From assembly GCF_000970045.1 (NCBI RefSeq), contig NZ_CP009505.1:1178001-1242000 (forward strand): a DNA stretch of 64,000 nt, in the 5' to 3' direction. Position numbers and translations under genes: made by a program. The DNA is from Methanosarcina sp. MTP4. Lineage in GTDB: Archaea > Halobacteriota > Methanosarcinia > Methanosarcinales > Methanosarcinaceae. Each line of letters starts with the position of its first letter. Position 1 is the stretch's first letter. Under the pieces are notes generated by a model that saw nothing but the letters and a program-made list of their open reading frames with translations, was not told the origin of the DNA and did not search any database. Positions 52,201 to 62,109 of this stretch are shown here, piece by piece.

Positions 52201-55200
52201 CGAGAATTTCAGGTAATCTCCTGCAGTACAATGGAAATGGTATAAGAATTTATTATTCAAGTATTAATGTCAGTGACACAATAGTTGAAAGATCCTCTAA
52301 TTATGATTATTATATCTACAGGAATTCCGGAATAAACTCTATAAATACATCTTTTGATGAGTCTAAAGTCTATTTCTATGATTCCAGTAGCATACTCGAT
52401 TATTCCTGGTATCTTGATGTCAAGACCGTTGATGCCAATGGAAATCCCATTTCAAATGCAAATATTTCTGTAAATGATTTTACAGGTACACAGATACTCA
52501 ACGGTTCAACTAATGCTGAAGGACTGGTTGAAAATATTGTTGTCAAAGAATACAGGAAAACAAGAGATTCCAATACAAATTATAATCCGCATCAGATTTC
52601 AGCAATTTTCGATAATGTTACTGCTCAAACATCAGTTGATGTGGATTCAAATAAAGAAGTTAAATTGTCTTTAAACGTAAATCAGCCCCTGAAGGTTACT
52701 GTTCTTGAACCTGCAAACAACTCCATCTTTGTGCAGGATGACCCTGTATCCTTCAATGCGCTTGGATTTGATCCTGTAGACGGTATCCTTATGGGCTCGG
52801 CAATAAACTGGACATCCAGCCTGGACGGGTTTATCGGTGCCGGAGAATCATTCACTTCTTTGGACCTCGCTCTGGGGGTCCACCAGATAACCACAAAAGC
52901 AACAAGCAGCAGGGGTATGTCTGTTGAGGACTCTGTTAATATACAGATAATCGGGCGTTCAGATCTCACCATCGATGGCATAAATTGGAGCCCGACTAAG
53001 ATAAATGAAGGCGAGATTGTAACCTTCAATGCAAGCATACGAAACATCGGGGACGGGTACACGCTCTCTCCGTTTTATGTGAGGTTCCTTGCCGATAATC
53101 AATACATCGGGCAGAAGCGGATTGAGAGACTAAACGCCAGTGAATCAATAGTTATTACCCAGGAATGGACTGCCACAGCTTATGCAGAAAATGTCACTGT
53201 TGTTGTAGACTATTACGATCATGTCAAAGAGCTGGACGAAACAAACAACAGGTTTACCGTTTCCCTCTCTGAAGTTGAACAGGCAGATCTGATTGTTTCA
53301 AATCTTACATGGATGCCAGAAACGTTTTATGATGGGACTCCGGTTACCTTTAAAGCCGAAATACGAAATATAGGGGTCGGGAATGCTTCCAGGTCGTTTG
53401 ATGTTGGCTTCTATATTAATGAAAGTAAAATTGGCACTGTTACGGTAGATGACGGACTTCCAGTGGGAGAAATAAGGACGGTTTCGACAGAATGGGTTGC
53501 CGTTCCGGGTATTTATGTTTTAAATGTAAAAGTTGATGATGCGAATGGAATACTTGAATCCAATGAGTCTAATAATCTAGGATCAGCCATTCTACCTCCG
53601 ATCTATCAACCGGAACTCGTAATTTCAAATATCACTGTTCCATCCCTAATTGATGATGGGGATACTATCGTCCTCAATGCTACGGTTGAGAACGCTGGAC
53701 TTAACAGCACGGAAAACTGGTTTGGAGTACGGTTCTACCTCGATGGGAATGATATCGGTTATGCAGTTATTGATGGGCTGGTGGCTGGTGGATACGAAAC
53801 CGTTTCAAAAAGCTGGACTGCTGTGCCCGGGAATCACACTCTGACAGTTACAGCGGATGCGGGTGGCTGGTACGCTTATCCATATAATGCAAATGGTCCA
53901 AGAGTGGAAGAGTCAAACGAAACAAACAACAATCTGACTCAGGCCCTTCCAGAGATCAAAAGATCCGACATAACCGTTTCCAGCCTTACATGGAACCCTT
54001 CAAACTTCAGTGATGGAGAGATTGTAACATTCAATGCCAGCATTCAAAATGAAGGATTTGGAAGTACCTCCAAAAGGTTCCATGTCCAATTCCTGATCGA
54101 TGGGGTTTCGATTGCCTATAGACAGCTTGATGGCCTGGCTTCAGGATCTCATGAATTCATTTCCCAAACCTGGGCTGCAGTACCTGGAGAACATACGATA
54201 CAGGTAGTAGCAGATTCTGCTAATGAAGTAAGCGAATCAGATGAAACTGATAATTCCCTGGAATTGGTTCTTCCAGAGGTCGAGCAGTCTGATTTGATAG
54301 TATCCAACTTTACATGGACGCCTGAAACCTTTTCAACAGGGGACTCCGTTACTTTCAATGCTTATATCGAAAATATTGGGAATGGAACTACGCTGAGACC
54401 TTTCAATACAGGTTTTACTATTGATGAAAACTTAGTTGGTATAAAAACAGTCTATGGTTTATTAACTGGTGAATCTGTAAAGATTTCTCAGGTATGGACC
54501 GCAACATCCGGAGATCACAATGTCAGTGTAAAAGTGGATTATTCCGGGCAGATAAAAGAATCTAATGAGAGCAATAACCTGCTGCTAACAAATCTTTCCT
54601 ACATTGAAGAAAAATACCTTTTACTTGTAAGCAGTGACAGCCAGAGTTATGCCGAAAACGGTACTGCTGTATTCACTGCAAAAGCATCCAGTCTGGCTTC
54701 TCCCAACGTTTACCTGACGGATAGCGATGTAAATTTGACTCTAAGCGTTCTGGATGAAAACAATAATATTCTATACACCGGTCCGATGAGCTATACAAGC
54801 TCCGGGTTCACTTCAAATGTGGACCTGACCGGTTACCCGAAAGGAAGTTACAGTGCCAGAGTCACGTTAAGGGATATTAATGGATTAACTGCCGAAAAGA
54901 CAATTTCATTCAAGATCGTAGAAAATTTCAGCGTATCCATCTCAACAGACAAATCAATTTATGACAGGAAAGAAGTCGTGCATATCACCGGCAGAGCGCA
55001 ATATGAAGATGGGAGTCCTGTTGCCAATACGCCGGCTGTTCTGACCATAAAATTGAAAGGTTATACACGGACTTACAGCCTTGTAACGGATTCCAATGGA
55101 TATTTCTCATATTATTTCCAGCCCGGAACCAGTGAAGCTGGGAATTTCACTGCCAAAATCAGCGTGAATTCTGATAGGCTCTGGATAAGCGCAGAGACTT

Positions 55201-58200
55201 CTTTTGATATGTACGGGCTTTACATGAGTCCTTCCGGTACCATAGACTATGAAATGTCTGAAAATTCATCTGAGAACATCACATTTTCCCTCAGGAATTA
55301 CGGAGAAATAGATCTGCACGGTGTAACTGTCCGGCTTGACGGAGACGCAGTAACCGGGGTAGAAACTCAGCTGGTACAGCTGCCGCCTGAAACCCTTGCT
55401 GCCGGAGCTCAGGGGACGTTTAAAGTAAAAATCAGCTCTGCAAATGTGGATGTCTCCCAGGCAAATTACGTAGTTTCAGTTACTACCGATGAAGGCAGTT
55501 ATGAAGAAGCTGAATTATTTGTCCACCTGGTCGATGCCAGACCTGCTGCCATTGTCAACCCGACATCGATAATAGCTGGAATGAACCCCAACAATACCCT
55601 GGTCAAAACTGTCAGTATCTCCAATGCCGGATACGAATCCATGAATGATATTAACATTTCAACGCCAGCTCTTGATTGGGTTTCCGTAAGTTCTGCAAAT
55701 CTCGGGAGCATTTCCCCGGGCACGAACAAATCTTTCAGTATTTTCCTCCACCCGAGCAACGAAACTGCTGCAGGAGTTTACCAGGAAACAATTACCATCT
55801 CCAGCAGCAACCATCAGCCTGTAAACATATACCTGAAAATTTCAATCACTTCTTCCGAAAAGGGAGACCTGATGTTCCATGTTGTGAATGATATTGGACA
55901 GAACATTTCCGGAGCATCAATTGCAATCCAGAACCCGGCTGTCCTTACACAGGTATTCCAGGGCACCACAGATGAAAACGGATATTATCTCTTCGAGGAT
56001 GTTTCAGTCGGTACGTATAATTATTTCGTAAAAGCGTCCGACCATGCACCAGTAAGTGGTTCTTCAACAGTTTCTCCTGAAATACAGACCCTTGTAGAAC
56101 CTGTACTCTCCAAAGACATCCTCGGAGTAGAACTCACTGTAACTCCAGTACAGATAGAAGATGATTATGATATCCAGCTGGACCTTACATTTGAAACCGA
56201 GGTACCTCCACCTCTGTTGATTCCTCACCCTATGTATCTCAGGTACGGAGTAAACTTCTCTGATCCTGTATACGAAAACGACAACAACATCATAATTTCA
56301 AACCCCGGGCTTGTTTCGGTTTTCAACGTGACGGTGGATTCGTCCTCTCTGCAGGGAGTGAACATAACTTTCCCAACCGTACACAGCTTCTTTGTCGATG
56401 AACTCAAAGCTCAGAGTTCCATCACAATCCCCTATCATTTAAATGCCACTTATGTTTCCTGCGGCGGGGAATCGTACCGAAACAGTATCAGAATCCGGGG
56501 AGATTATCTTACCTTTGAGGCAAACAGTGACGTAACCAGGAAAGTGTACCTTTCGTCAGAGCTTCCTGTTTTTGTCTACATGTATAACTGCCCGGTTAGT
56601 TCCGAACCGGTCATCGATGTAATAGAAGAACATTTCAGACATGATTACAATAGTCCAGGAGGAAGCTATTCCTCAGGCAACTATGGTGGTGACTCAATTC
56701 CTCAGGTAGTGGAAACAGTTCGTGAGAGGGTCAAATTCTACATCTCCCAGGAAGCCACTCTCGAAAGAGATGCATTTGCTGCCAGCCTCGAACTGACAAA
56801 TAAATTGACTGACCAAAACATCGAAAGTGTAAATGTAAACCTTGAGATAAAGGATTCAGAGGGAAACGACGCCTCGAATCTATTCTTCGTTAACCTGACA
56901 TCCCTGAGCAGCATCAGTTCTATCGACGGCAGTGGGGTTATAAGTCCTCTAGCAGTTTCAAACGCAGACTGGTTGTTAGTACCCGAGAAAAATGCAGGAG
57001 GTACCAATCCCGAAGGCAAGGATTACACAGTTCAGGCATTCATAGGCTATACCGTAGATGGTGTCCCCTTCAGCATAAACAGCACAGAAGAAAGTATTAC
57101 TGTGATGCCGCAGCCACTATTGGATCTGACCTACATAATTCCCGGTGAAGTCAAAGCAAATACACCCTTCAACATCACGTTGAATGTTACTAACGTGGGA
57201 TACGGTACTGCAAAGAACCTTAAACTCGACAGCGCCCAGCCTGTGATCTACGAAAATAAAGCAGGATTGCTGGTCTCCTTCGAACTCATCGGCAGTGGAC
57301 TTGTGGACGGGCCTGAGACGGATTCGTTACTTATAGACTTCGGAGACGTGGCACCCGAAGAGAGCAAAGAAGCTTACTGGGTAATGACATCAAGCCTTGA
57401 TGGGGAATTTACCGAGTTTAAGGGGTCTTTCAGCCACAGTAATGCTCTGGGTGGGGCTGAGACTTCGCTGATTAATAGTATCAAGTGTATTATTCCAGGT
57501 TCAGTCCATAACATAAACAAGGGCAGTAGCTTTGCTTCGATCCAGGCAGCTATCGATGATGCCGATTCCGGGAATGAATTGCATGTAGATAGTGGGGTTT
57601 ATTATGAGGATGTAATTATTAACAAACAAATAATTTTAAGAGGCATCAACATTGACACTGGTAAACCCATAATAAATGCTTGTTGGGAGAAAAATGCGGT
57701 TACAATTTCTGCTGATGGTGTTATCCTTGATGGTTTTGTCGTTACTGGAGCTGGAAAAAAAGCTGTAGAGGTATTATCGGATGGTAATATTATTGTCAAC
57801 AATAATATTAGCTCCAATATGCAATGGGGGATTTACCTCAGTTCTAACAACAACGAAATTACGAATAATATCATTAATAACAATTATTATGGAATTTACT
57901 TATCGTCTTCCAGCAATAATAGAGTTTATAACAATAGATTAATTGAAAATGATATGAGTGCTTTTGATGATAGTTTAAACCAATGGGACAATGGGATTAT
58001 AGGAAATTACTACTCAGAAACTACTGAAATGGATTATGACCTCAACGGTATTATGGATACTGATTATGACGGTATTTGCGATGATCCTTACCCGATAGCA
58101 GGAGGGGACAGTTTAGATAATTATCCTCTATACCTCCCCCAGCCTAACAAACCACCGATTGTATCTTTTAGTTATACTCCCGAAGGTCTAATTCTCATCG

Positions 58201-61200
58201 ATCAGGAAGTAACTTTTGATGCTACCGCATCTTATGATCCATATGGTCCTTATGATGGTGGTGAAATTGTTTCATACAATTGGGACTTTGGAGACGGCTC
58301 TACTGGTACAGAATCCATAATTAGTCATACCTACTCAATGTTAGGCGACTATGAAGTGAATCTTACATTAACTGACGAAGATGGGGCTACCAGTTACTAT
58401 ACTGAAGTGGTTCCGATTTCATCAGTACTTGGAGAAGATATTAAATTTACAGTTAGTGAGACTAAAAAAAGACTTGACAAAATTGAAACTGAAGCTAAAT
58501 CATCTGCAGAAGACGGGGATTATTTTTCGAGGGAAATGACAGATGATAAAATACAGCGTAATTGGATTATTTTTGAAGGTTTTTTGGAAGCCGGCGGGTT
58601 TATGAGTACGAAACTTGCAGAAAGTGAATATCTTGGAGATCCAGATTTTATCAACAATCCACTACGTCATGTTGGTAATACTATTAGATATATTGAAAGT
58701 TTTGCCTGGGAAAGCAAATCTGATTTGGCCATTGGATATGCTGGCGAACTTTTAAACATGGTATCTTTTGGCGAACTTTTAAAGGATAATGATGCCCTGC
58801 AAAATAACATCGCTTCACCGCTCAGCAAAGCAATAGAGGAATATAAAAATGAACTTGATAACAGTGAGAATGTCGCTTTAAGCAAAATTAGCGATATTCC
58901 TGAAAATGAAATAAATATGTATCAACAAGATTTGTCAAAAAAGAGGATTGCAAATCAACTTATGGTCAATTATCTGGAGAAAAATGGAATAATATTACAT
59001 GAGTCTAAAAAATATAGAGTAGACGATAATTCTGATTTATATAATAGTTTCATGACGATCTATGCTAAATTTGGACTAAAGACAATTGCAACACTGGTTG
59101 CTGGTCCAATGGGGGCAGTTGTTGTTGGGGAAACAGCTGTAATTGGGGATGCTGTGGAAAATGAATTCAAAATCGAGCAAGACACTTATATGTATAATCT
59201 TGGATTGGGAATAAATCTCGACGCGTACAATAAATCAGAAAAAGTTTATATGAATATAAATAAAGGATTAAAAATAATCGAAAGTGGAAAAAGGCCAGAG
59301 ATTGCAACTGGTGAAATCGTTTCAATAGGGGAACCTGTGGTACTCGGCGTTGGTGATTTTTTTGGAGTTGAGTACAAAATATTTCCGATAGAGGCATATA
59401 CTGATGTTACCATTAAAAACAATGGTCCATTCGACACGAGATATGAATTAATCGCTGATTATCAACACTGGTTTTTCAATGTTCCTCTTATAGGAGATAT
59501 TAGCTGGACACCAGTAATGAGCAATGGTAAATTGAAAATACACGCTGGACGAACTAATACAATTCGTGTGTATCATTTTAAAAATGGAGAAATTGGAGAT
59601 AAGCCAGAGAAAGGAACCAGAGTTAACTTTGTTATATTTGGGGAAACTGATACTGGAATTTATCCTATTGGAACTGGTGACACTGTATTTGGTACTAAAA
59701 GAATAGTAACATCAGGCGATTTATCTGTATCTCAAGAAGTTATAGACAATGCTGAAATATTAACATATCCCATTAGAACTTCAATAAAGACTCCCATAAA
59801 TAGTAATGTATATTCACTTGAAATATTGGCAGAAAATCCGTTCAAAATACCAATATCAGTCAATTTAAGTCAAGAAATTCCAAGTGATATAACAGTGGTC
59901 AGTGTAGATAATGGTACTATAGGTGAAAATGCTATCAACTGGAATTTATACCTTGCACCAGAGGAGTGTCACCATATAGTTGTGACATTTATTTCAAATG
60001 GTGAAACAGGAGTCATGGTTGAATTGCCTCAAACAGAATTGAATATCTATGATCCTGTTAATGATAAGACAATTGACTTCCTATCCAATTCAAACAACTT
60101 TACAACCCAATTTCCGATTGAGATTCATGCGTATCCGCCAACCAATGCTTCAGTTGGAGAAAATATTATTGTTCCTTTCAAGATCACTAATCTCTTGAGT
60201 GACTCACCATATACAGGGAATGTTCTTTTAGAATTGGAAAATTTTGAAGGGGCTGAAGTTTACAACTCAATAATGATGGTTACACTGGCACCAAATGAAA
60301 CTCAAGAAATCAATATTGAGGCTTCGCCTGAATTAAGCCCTGGAATTTATACTATGAAAGGGATATGGCAAGGAACCAAAGCCAATATGAGCATTTTTAC
60401 GAGTTATATTTCTATTGATGCTGGTGATGTTTTAGGCACTGTACTTTTGCAAAACCAATATAATAACAATGGAACTGAAGTTAAGTTGGGCAACCATAGT
60501 ACAACCACAGTGCCTGATGGGAGTTACATATTTGTTGGCATACCTATAGGGAACTATTCATTGACAGCATCCCACCCAGGTTATTCAGATTATAGTGGGG
60601 AAGTAACGATTGGTGAGGGGCTTAACACAATACCTCAAATCGTGTTAGAACAAAATAATACTCTATCAAGTATCACCAATCTCCAATCTACTACAGGCAA
60701 TACCTGGATCAACTGGACTTGGCAGAACCCCCCCGACCCCGACTTCAACCACATCGAAATCTACCTCAACAACATTTTCCAGACCAACATCTCTGTCGAA
60801 TACTTCAACGCCACCGGTCTGGAGCCCGAAATAGATTATACTATCGGTACGCGCACGGTGGACATTTATGGGAACGTGAATGAGACGTGGGTCAATTTGA
60901 CTGCAACAACCGAGGCAGAGCCGGTACTTGATGTTGAACCCCCAGTGTTTGAATCGGTAGTTATTTTCCCTGCCAATACTACAGCTGGTGCAACGATTGA
61001 TATTGAAGTGAATGCCACGGATGACACTGAAGTCTCCAATGTAACAGCAGGCGATACCCAGCTCACAAAAACAGACGGCATCTGGCAGGGCAGCATAACA
61101 GCTCCTTCGTCAGTTGGTGACTATTCCCTGTCGATAACATCAAGTGACTCTGCCAGCAACATAGCTGAAACGTCAGTCCCGTATCACGTTGTTCTGCTTG

Positions 61201-61541
61201 AAGGCGGTGCTGACATCGCTGTTTCACCAAGAGCCAGCAGTGTTGTAGCAGGAAACAACGTTTTCGTAGGAATCAATGTGAAAAACACCCAGACCATTGA
61301 CGACATATTTAAAGTCCGGATAAACCTTGATGGAGTACCTGAATCCTACTGGGCAGACCTTTCCGGCTTCGGCTGGACTGAAACGGATGTGAAGCTCAGG
61401 GCAGGAGAGGAAAGGACATTCCCGCTTGAGGTGGAAGTGCCCGCAGGTACTTCTGCGGGTTACAGGCTCTTTAAGGCGAATTTGGATTCCGGGACCTCGT
61501 CGGTTTACGGGTTTGACACAGGTTACCTCATTGTTTCATGA
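49281..61541 (+). CDS. Giant secreted beta-helix/CARDB/PKD surface protein
   Basis: A 4086-residue exported protein with a signal peptide at about 1-30. In order it has: three right-handed beta-helix blocks with N-rich rungs (about 35-330, 440-740, 845-1040), the first two near-copies with Ig-like linkers; five CARDB units, each starting like SDLTIDGINWSPTKINEGE (about 1227-1775); macroglobulin- and carboxypeptidase-regulatory-like beta units (about 1780-2300); mixed beta domains; a NosD/pectate-lyase-type beta-helix (about 2740-2950); and a PKD domain with NWDFGDGS (about 2957-3050). Then come a helical region of unknown type (about 3050-3350), a CNA-B-like unit, a fibronectin III domain (about 3794-3878) and the shared C-terminal module. 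ATG 49281 follows AAGGGGAT; an ATG at 49248 is less likely. It is probably an adhesin or sheath component. Confidence 0.88.
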   Translation: MNGPSKLICIGMLLSFLIIGVGIGSAATIINGDWVVNDNEVRSNEEIILYGNLIIPADASLTLDNVRLEMNGTSDRQRSITVQQWGKLYVKNGSKITGNFYYYFDNYGYLNLQNTDINRAYSIHFYDSSDDSSVINGSAITDNKERGVYLESASPSITNNKITSSVQGIYIYRSSALIENNTISNQTYGIYSGDNNGNSLIIKNNLISNHTNSGIYYNNNYYGGSAQITGNFIENNSQNGLYLGRASATLDDNLIRNNKNYGISTYSGNNIINNSIISDNNYGIRTYSGSNIVSNSTIKSIYYDYTTSYGIIKSINSTFDKSKVSFSGSGSLQVFWYDTVQANRDYLPVVGANVEIYDNDGFKESQGVTDSDGNIKLQVQEYIQTSAKKLYFTPHFITASKDSEYGSTYSNVTETKQDFIDLSSEPIIQNSSISKNGDWIINDTQSYSNSKIILDGNLILQNGGALTLENVTLSIRLLGINGYGIKIEDGGKFYLNSSAVTTSYPELGYSYTFRNYGYLNVQNSTVSGASSITFYDSSDDSSVINGSVIKGNKQQGIYLYYASPSISNNKITNCGQGIYVYSSSALIENNTISNQTYGIYSTYNYGNSLSITNNVISNHTNSGIYYNNNYNGGSAQITGNFIENNSQNGLYLGRASATLDDNLIRNNKNYGISTYSGNNIINNSIISGNNYGISTSYGSYIVSNSTINSSSYDYSSSYSGTIKSINSTFDKSKVALSNSGLLEVYWYDTIEVLNNSIPVSEVLVQVYGRDLNKVSEGTSDENGKVTFTIREYSQSSTTKTDANPHVIKASKQGFPDGSIESNITESKNDIIEMGQGEFTSELPLTINGDWIINDTQSYADKTIYLEGNLIVQDGGSLTLDNVTFLIQLLGSEQYGINVQKGGELNLINSFLSPAYTELGFYYPFDVYGLLNMDNSTVKMATSILFDSLSDDNSTIINSKILRNEDYGLYIKSNPRISGNLLQYNGNGIRIYYSSINVSDTIVERSSNYDYYIYRNSGINSINTSFDESKVYFYDSSSILDYSWYLDVKTVDANGNPISNANISVNDFTGTQILNGSTNAEGLVENIVVKEYRKTRDSNTNYNPHQISAIFDNVTAQTSVDVDSNKEVKLSLNVNQPLKVTVLEPANNSIFVQDDPVSFNALGFDPVDGILMGSAINWTSSLDGFIGAGESFTSLDLALGVHQITTKATSSRGMSVEDSVNIQIIGRSDLTIDGINWSPTKINEGEIVTFNASIRNIGDGYTLSPFYVRFLADNQYIGQKRIERLNASESIVITQEWTATAYAENVTVVVDYYDHVKELDETNNRFTVSLSEVEQADLIVSNLTWMPETFYDGTPVTFKAEIRNIGVGNASRSFDVGFYINESKIGTVTVDDGLPVGEIRTVSTEWVAVPGIYVLNVKVDDANGILESNESNNLGSAILPPIYQPELVISNITVPSLIDDGDTIVLNATVENAGLNSTENWFGVRFYLDGNDIGYAVIDGLVAGGYETVSKSWTAVPGNHTLTVTADAGGWYAYPYNANGPRVEESNETNNNLTQALPEIKRSDITVSSLTWNPSNFSDGEIVTFNASIQNEGFGSTSKRFHVQFLIDGVSIAYRQLDGLASGSHEFISQTWAAVPGEHTIQVVADSANEVSESDETDNSLELVLPEVEQSDLIVSNFTWTPETFSTGDSVTFNAYIENIGNGTTLRPFNTGFTIDENLVGIKTVYGLLTGESVKISQVWTATSGDHNVSVKVDYSGQIKESNESNNLLLTNLSYIEEKYLLLVSSDSQSYAENGTAVFTAKASSLASPNVYLTDSDVNLTLSVLDENNNILYTGPMSYTSSGFTSNVDLTGYPKGSYSARVTLRDINGLTAEKTISFKIVENFSVSISTDKSIYDRKEVVHITGRAQYEDGSPVANTPAVLTIKLKGYTRTYSLVTDSNGYFSYYFQPGTSEAGNFTAKISVNSDRLWISAETSFDMYGLYMSPSGTIDYEMSENSSENITFSLRNYGEIDLHGVTVRLDGDAVTGVETQLVQLPPETLAAGAQGTFKVKISSANVDVSQANYVVSVTTDEGSYEEAELFVHLVDARPAAIVNPTSIIAGMNPNNTLVKTVSISNAGYESMNDINISTPALDWVSVSSANLGSISPGTNKSFSIFLHPSNETAAGVYQETITISSSNHQPVNIYLKISITSSEKGDLMFHVVNDIGQNISGASIAIQNPAVLTQVFQGTTDENGYYLFEDVSVGTYNYFVKASDHAPVSGSSTVSPEIQTLVEPVLSKDILGVELTVTPVQIEDDYDIQLDLTFETEVPPPLLIPHPMYLRYGVNFSDPVYENDNNIIISNPGLVSVFNVTVDSSSLQGVNITFPTVHSFFVDELKAQSSITIPYHLNATYVSCGGESYRNSIRIRGDYLTFEANSDVTRKVYLSSELPVFVYMYNCPVSSEPVIDVIEEHFRHDYNSPGGSYSSGNYGGDSIPQVVETVRERVKFYISQEATLERDAFAASLELTNKLTDQNIESVNVNLEIKDSEGNDASNLFFVNLTSLSSISSIDGSGVISPLAVSNADWLLVPEKNAGGTNPEGKDYTVQAFIGYTVDGVPFSINSTEESITVMPQPLLDLTYIIPGEVKANTPFNITLNVTNVGYGTAKNLKLDSAQPVIYENKAGLLVSFELIGSGLVDGPETDSLLIDFGDVAPEESKEAYWVMTSSLDGEFTEFKGSFSHSNALGGAETSLINSIKCIIPGSVHNINKGSSFASIQAAIDDADSGNELHVDSGVYYEDVIINKQIILRGINIDTGKPIINACWEKNAVTISADGVILDGFVVTGAGKKAVEVLSDGNIIVNNNISSNMQWGIYLSSNNNEITNNIINNNYYGIYLSSSSNNRVYNNRLIENDMSAFDDSLNQWDNGIIGNYYSETTEMDYDLNGIMDTDYDGICDDPYPIAGGDSLDNYPLYLPQPNKPPIVSFSYTPEGLILIDQEVTFDATASYDPYGPYDGGEIVSYNWDFGDGSTGTESIISHTYSMLGDYEVNLTLTDEDGATSYYTEVVPISSVLGEDIKFTVSETKKRLDKIETEAKSSAEDGDYFSREMTDDKIQRNWIIFEGFLEAGGFMSTKLAESEYLGDPDFINNPLRHVGNTIRYIESFAWESKSDLAIGYAGELLNMVSFGELLKDNDALQNNIASPLSKAIEEYKNELDNSENVALSKISDIPENEINMYQQDLSKKRIANQLMVNYLEKNGIILHESKKYRVDDNSDLYNSFMTIYAKFGLKTIATLVAGPMGAVVVGETAVIGDAVENEFKIEQDTYMYNLGLGINLDAYNKSEKVYMNINKGLKIIESGKRPEIATGEIVSIGEPVVLGVGDFFGVEYKIFPIEAYTDVTIKNNGPFDTRYELIADYQHWFFNVPLIGDISWTPVMSNGKLKIHAGRTNTIRVYHFKNGEIGDKPEKGTRVNFVIFGETDTGIYPIGTGDTVFGTKRIVTSGDLSVSQEVIDNAEILTYPIRTSIKTPINSNVYSLEILAENPFKIPISVNLSQEIPSDITVVSVDNGTIGENAINWNLYLAPEECHHIVVTFISNGETGVMVELPQTELNIYDPVNDKTIDFLSNSNNFTTQFPIEIHAYPPTNASVGENIIVPFKITNLLSDSPYTGNVLLELENFEGAEVYNSIMMVTLAPNETQEINIEASPELSPGIYTMKGIWQGTKANMSIFTSYISIDAGDVLGTVLLQNQYNNNGTEVKLGNHSTTTVPDGSYIFVGIPIGNYSLTASHPGYSDYSGEVTIGEGLNTIPQIVLEQNNTLSSITNLQSTTGNTWINWTWQNPPDPDFNHIEIYLNNIFQTNISVEYFNATGLEPEIDYTIGTRTVDIYGNVNETWVNLTATTEAEPVLDVEPPVFESVVIFPANTTAGATIDIEVNATDDTEVSNVTAGDTQLTKTDGIWQGSITAPSSVGDYSLSITSSDSASNIAETSVPYHVVLLEGGADIAVSPRASSVVAGNNVFVGINVKNTQTIDDIFKVRINLDGVPESYWADLSGFGWTETDVKLRAGEERTFPLEVEVPAGTSAGYRLFKANLDSGTSSVYGFDTGYLIVS
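49360..51785 (+). repeat. Intragenic duplication in the giant gene, period 1227 bp
   Basis: Bases from about 49360 to 50560 recur from about 50587. For example GCAGTGCTCA at 49951 is repeated at 51178, exactly 1227 bp (409 codons) later. Around these points more than 150 bases are almost identical, while other parts have diverged. This means uneven gene conversion or recent partial exchange. Confidence 0.85.
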
Positions 61542-61636
61542 GGTGCTGATTTGAGCTCGTCTGAAGCAGGAGGGATTGAGATCTTATCTCTTTCTGTTTG
61601 TCAGGAAGTAAAAACGTGAGGATCTGGTAAAGGTTT

Positions 61637-61680
61637 AAGTCTCCGGTTCTGGAGATTTGGATCTTTACATATTTTTCCTA
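61637..61680 (+). terminator. Terminator after the giant gene
   Basis: An 8-bp stem AAGTCTCC/GGAGATTT (one G-T pair) around GGTTCT at 61637-61658, then T-rich DNA. It resembles the terminator after the C25-like gene, including flanking bases. Confidence 0.6.
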
Positions 61681-61866
61681 TTTTTTCTTTTCAGCTTCAA
61701 ACAGTCTGGTTTTTTATTCATTCTACTCCGACAATTTTTTATTAATTTTGCTCCGTAAAGTTTTACTTTTGGTCCTTAATGTTTGCGGAGCTTTCAATAG
61801 GATAAACGGGGACTGTTGTCTCTGTTAACTGTCTTCTTACTCACTTTTGAAAAAGAGGAAAATATA

Positions 61867-61937
61867 GAATAGTTTATTATTTACCAGTTTCATCAACAGT
61901 TTATATTCCCTAATTTATTTCCTATGTTTTCAGTTCA
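61867..61937. repeat. Upstream element A, copy 2
   Basis: Diverged copy of 47361-47434, sharing GAATAGTTTATTAT, CCCTAATTTATT and the following CTATG/GATG-TTTCAGTT stretch. It lies 173 bases before the cohesin/PKD gene. Confidence 0.65.
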
Positions 61938-62109
61938 TTTTTTTAAGAAGACCAGAAGCTACAGATATCTGTCCCCTTGAATAAAATCCAATGTCCCTTC
62001 CCAGCCAGCGTCACTGATGTTCTAAGATCGGCATCAGTATGGGTGCTGATTACGAAAGAGTATCTCTTTCGATGATTTGTAGAGTATTTGATAATGTGGG
62101 AGTAAAATT

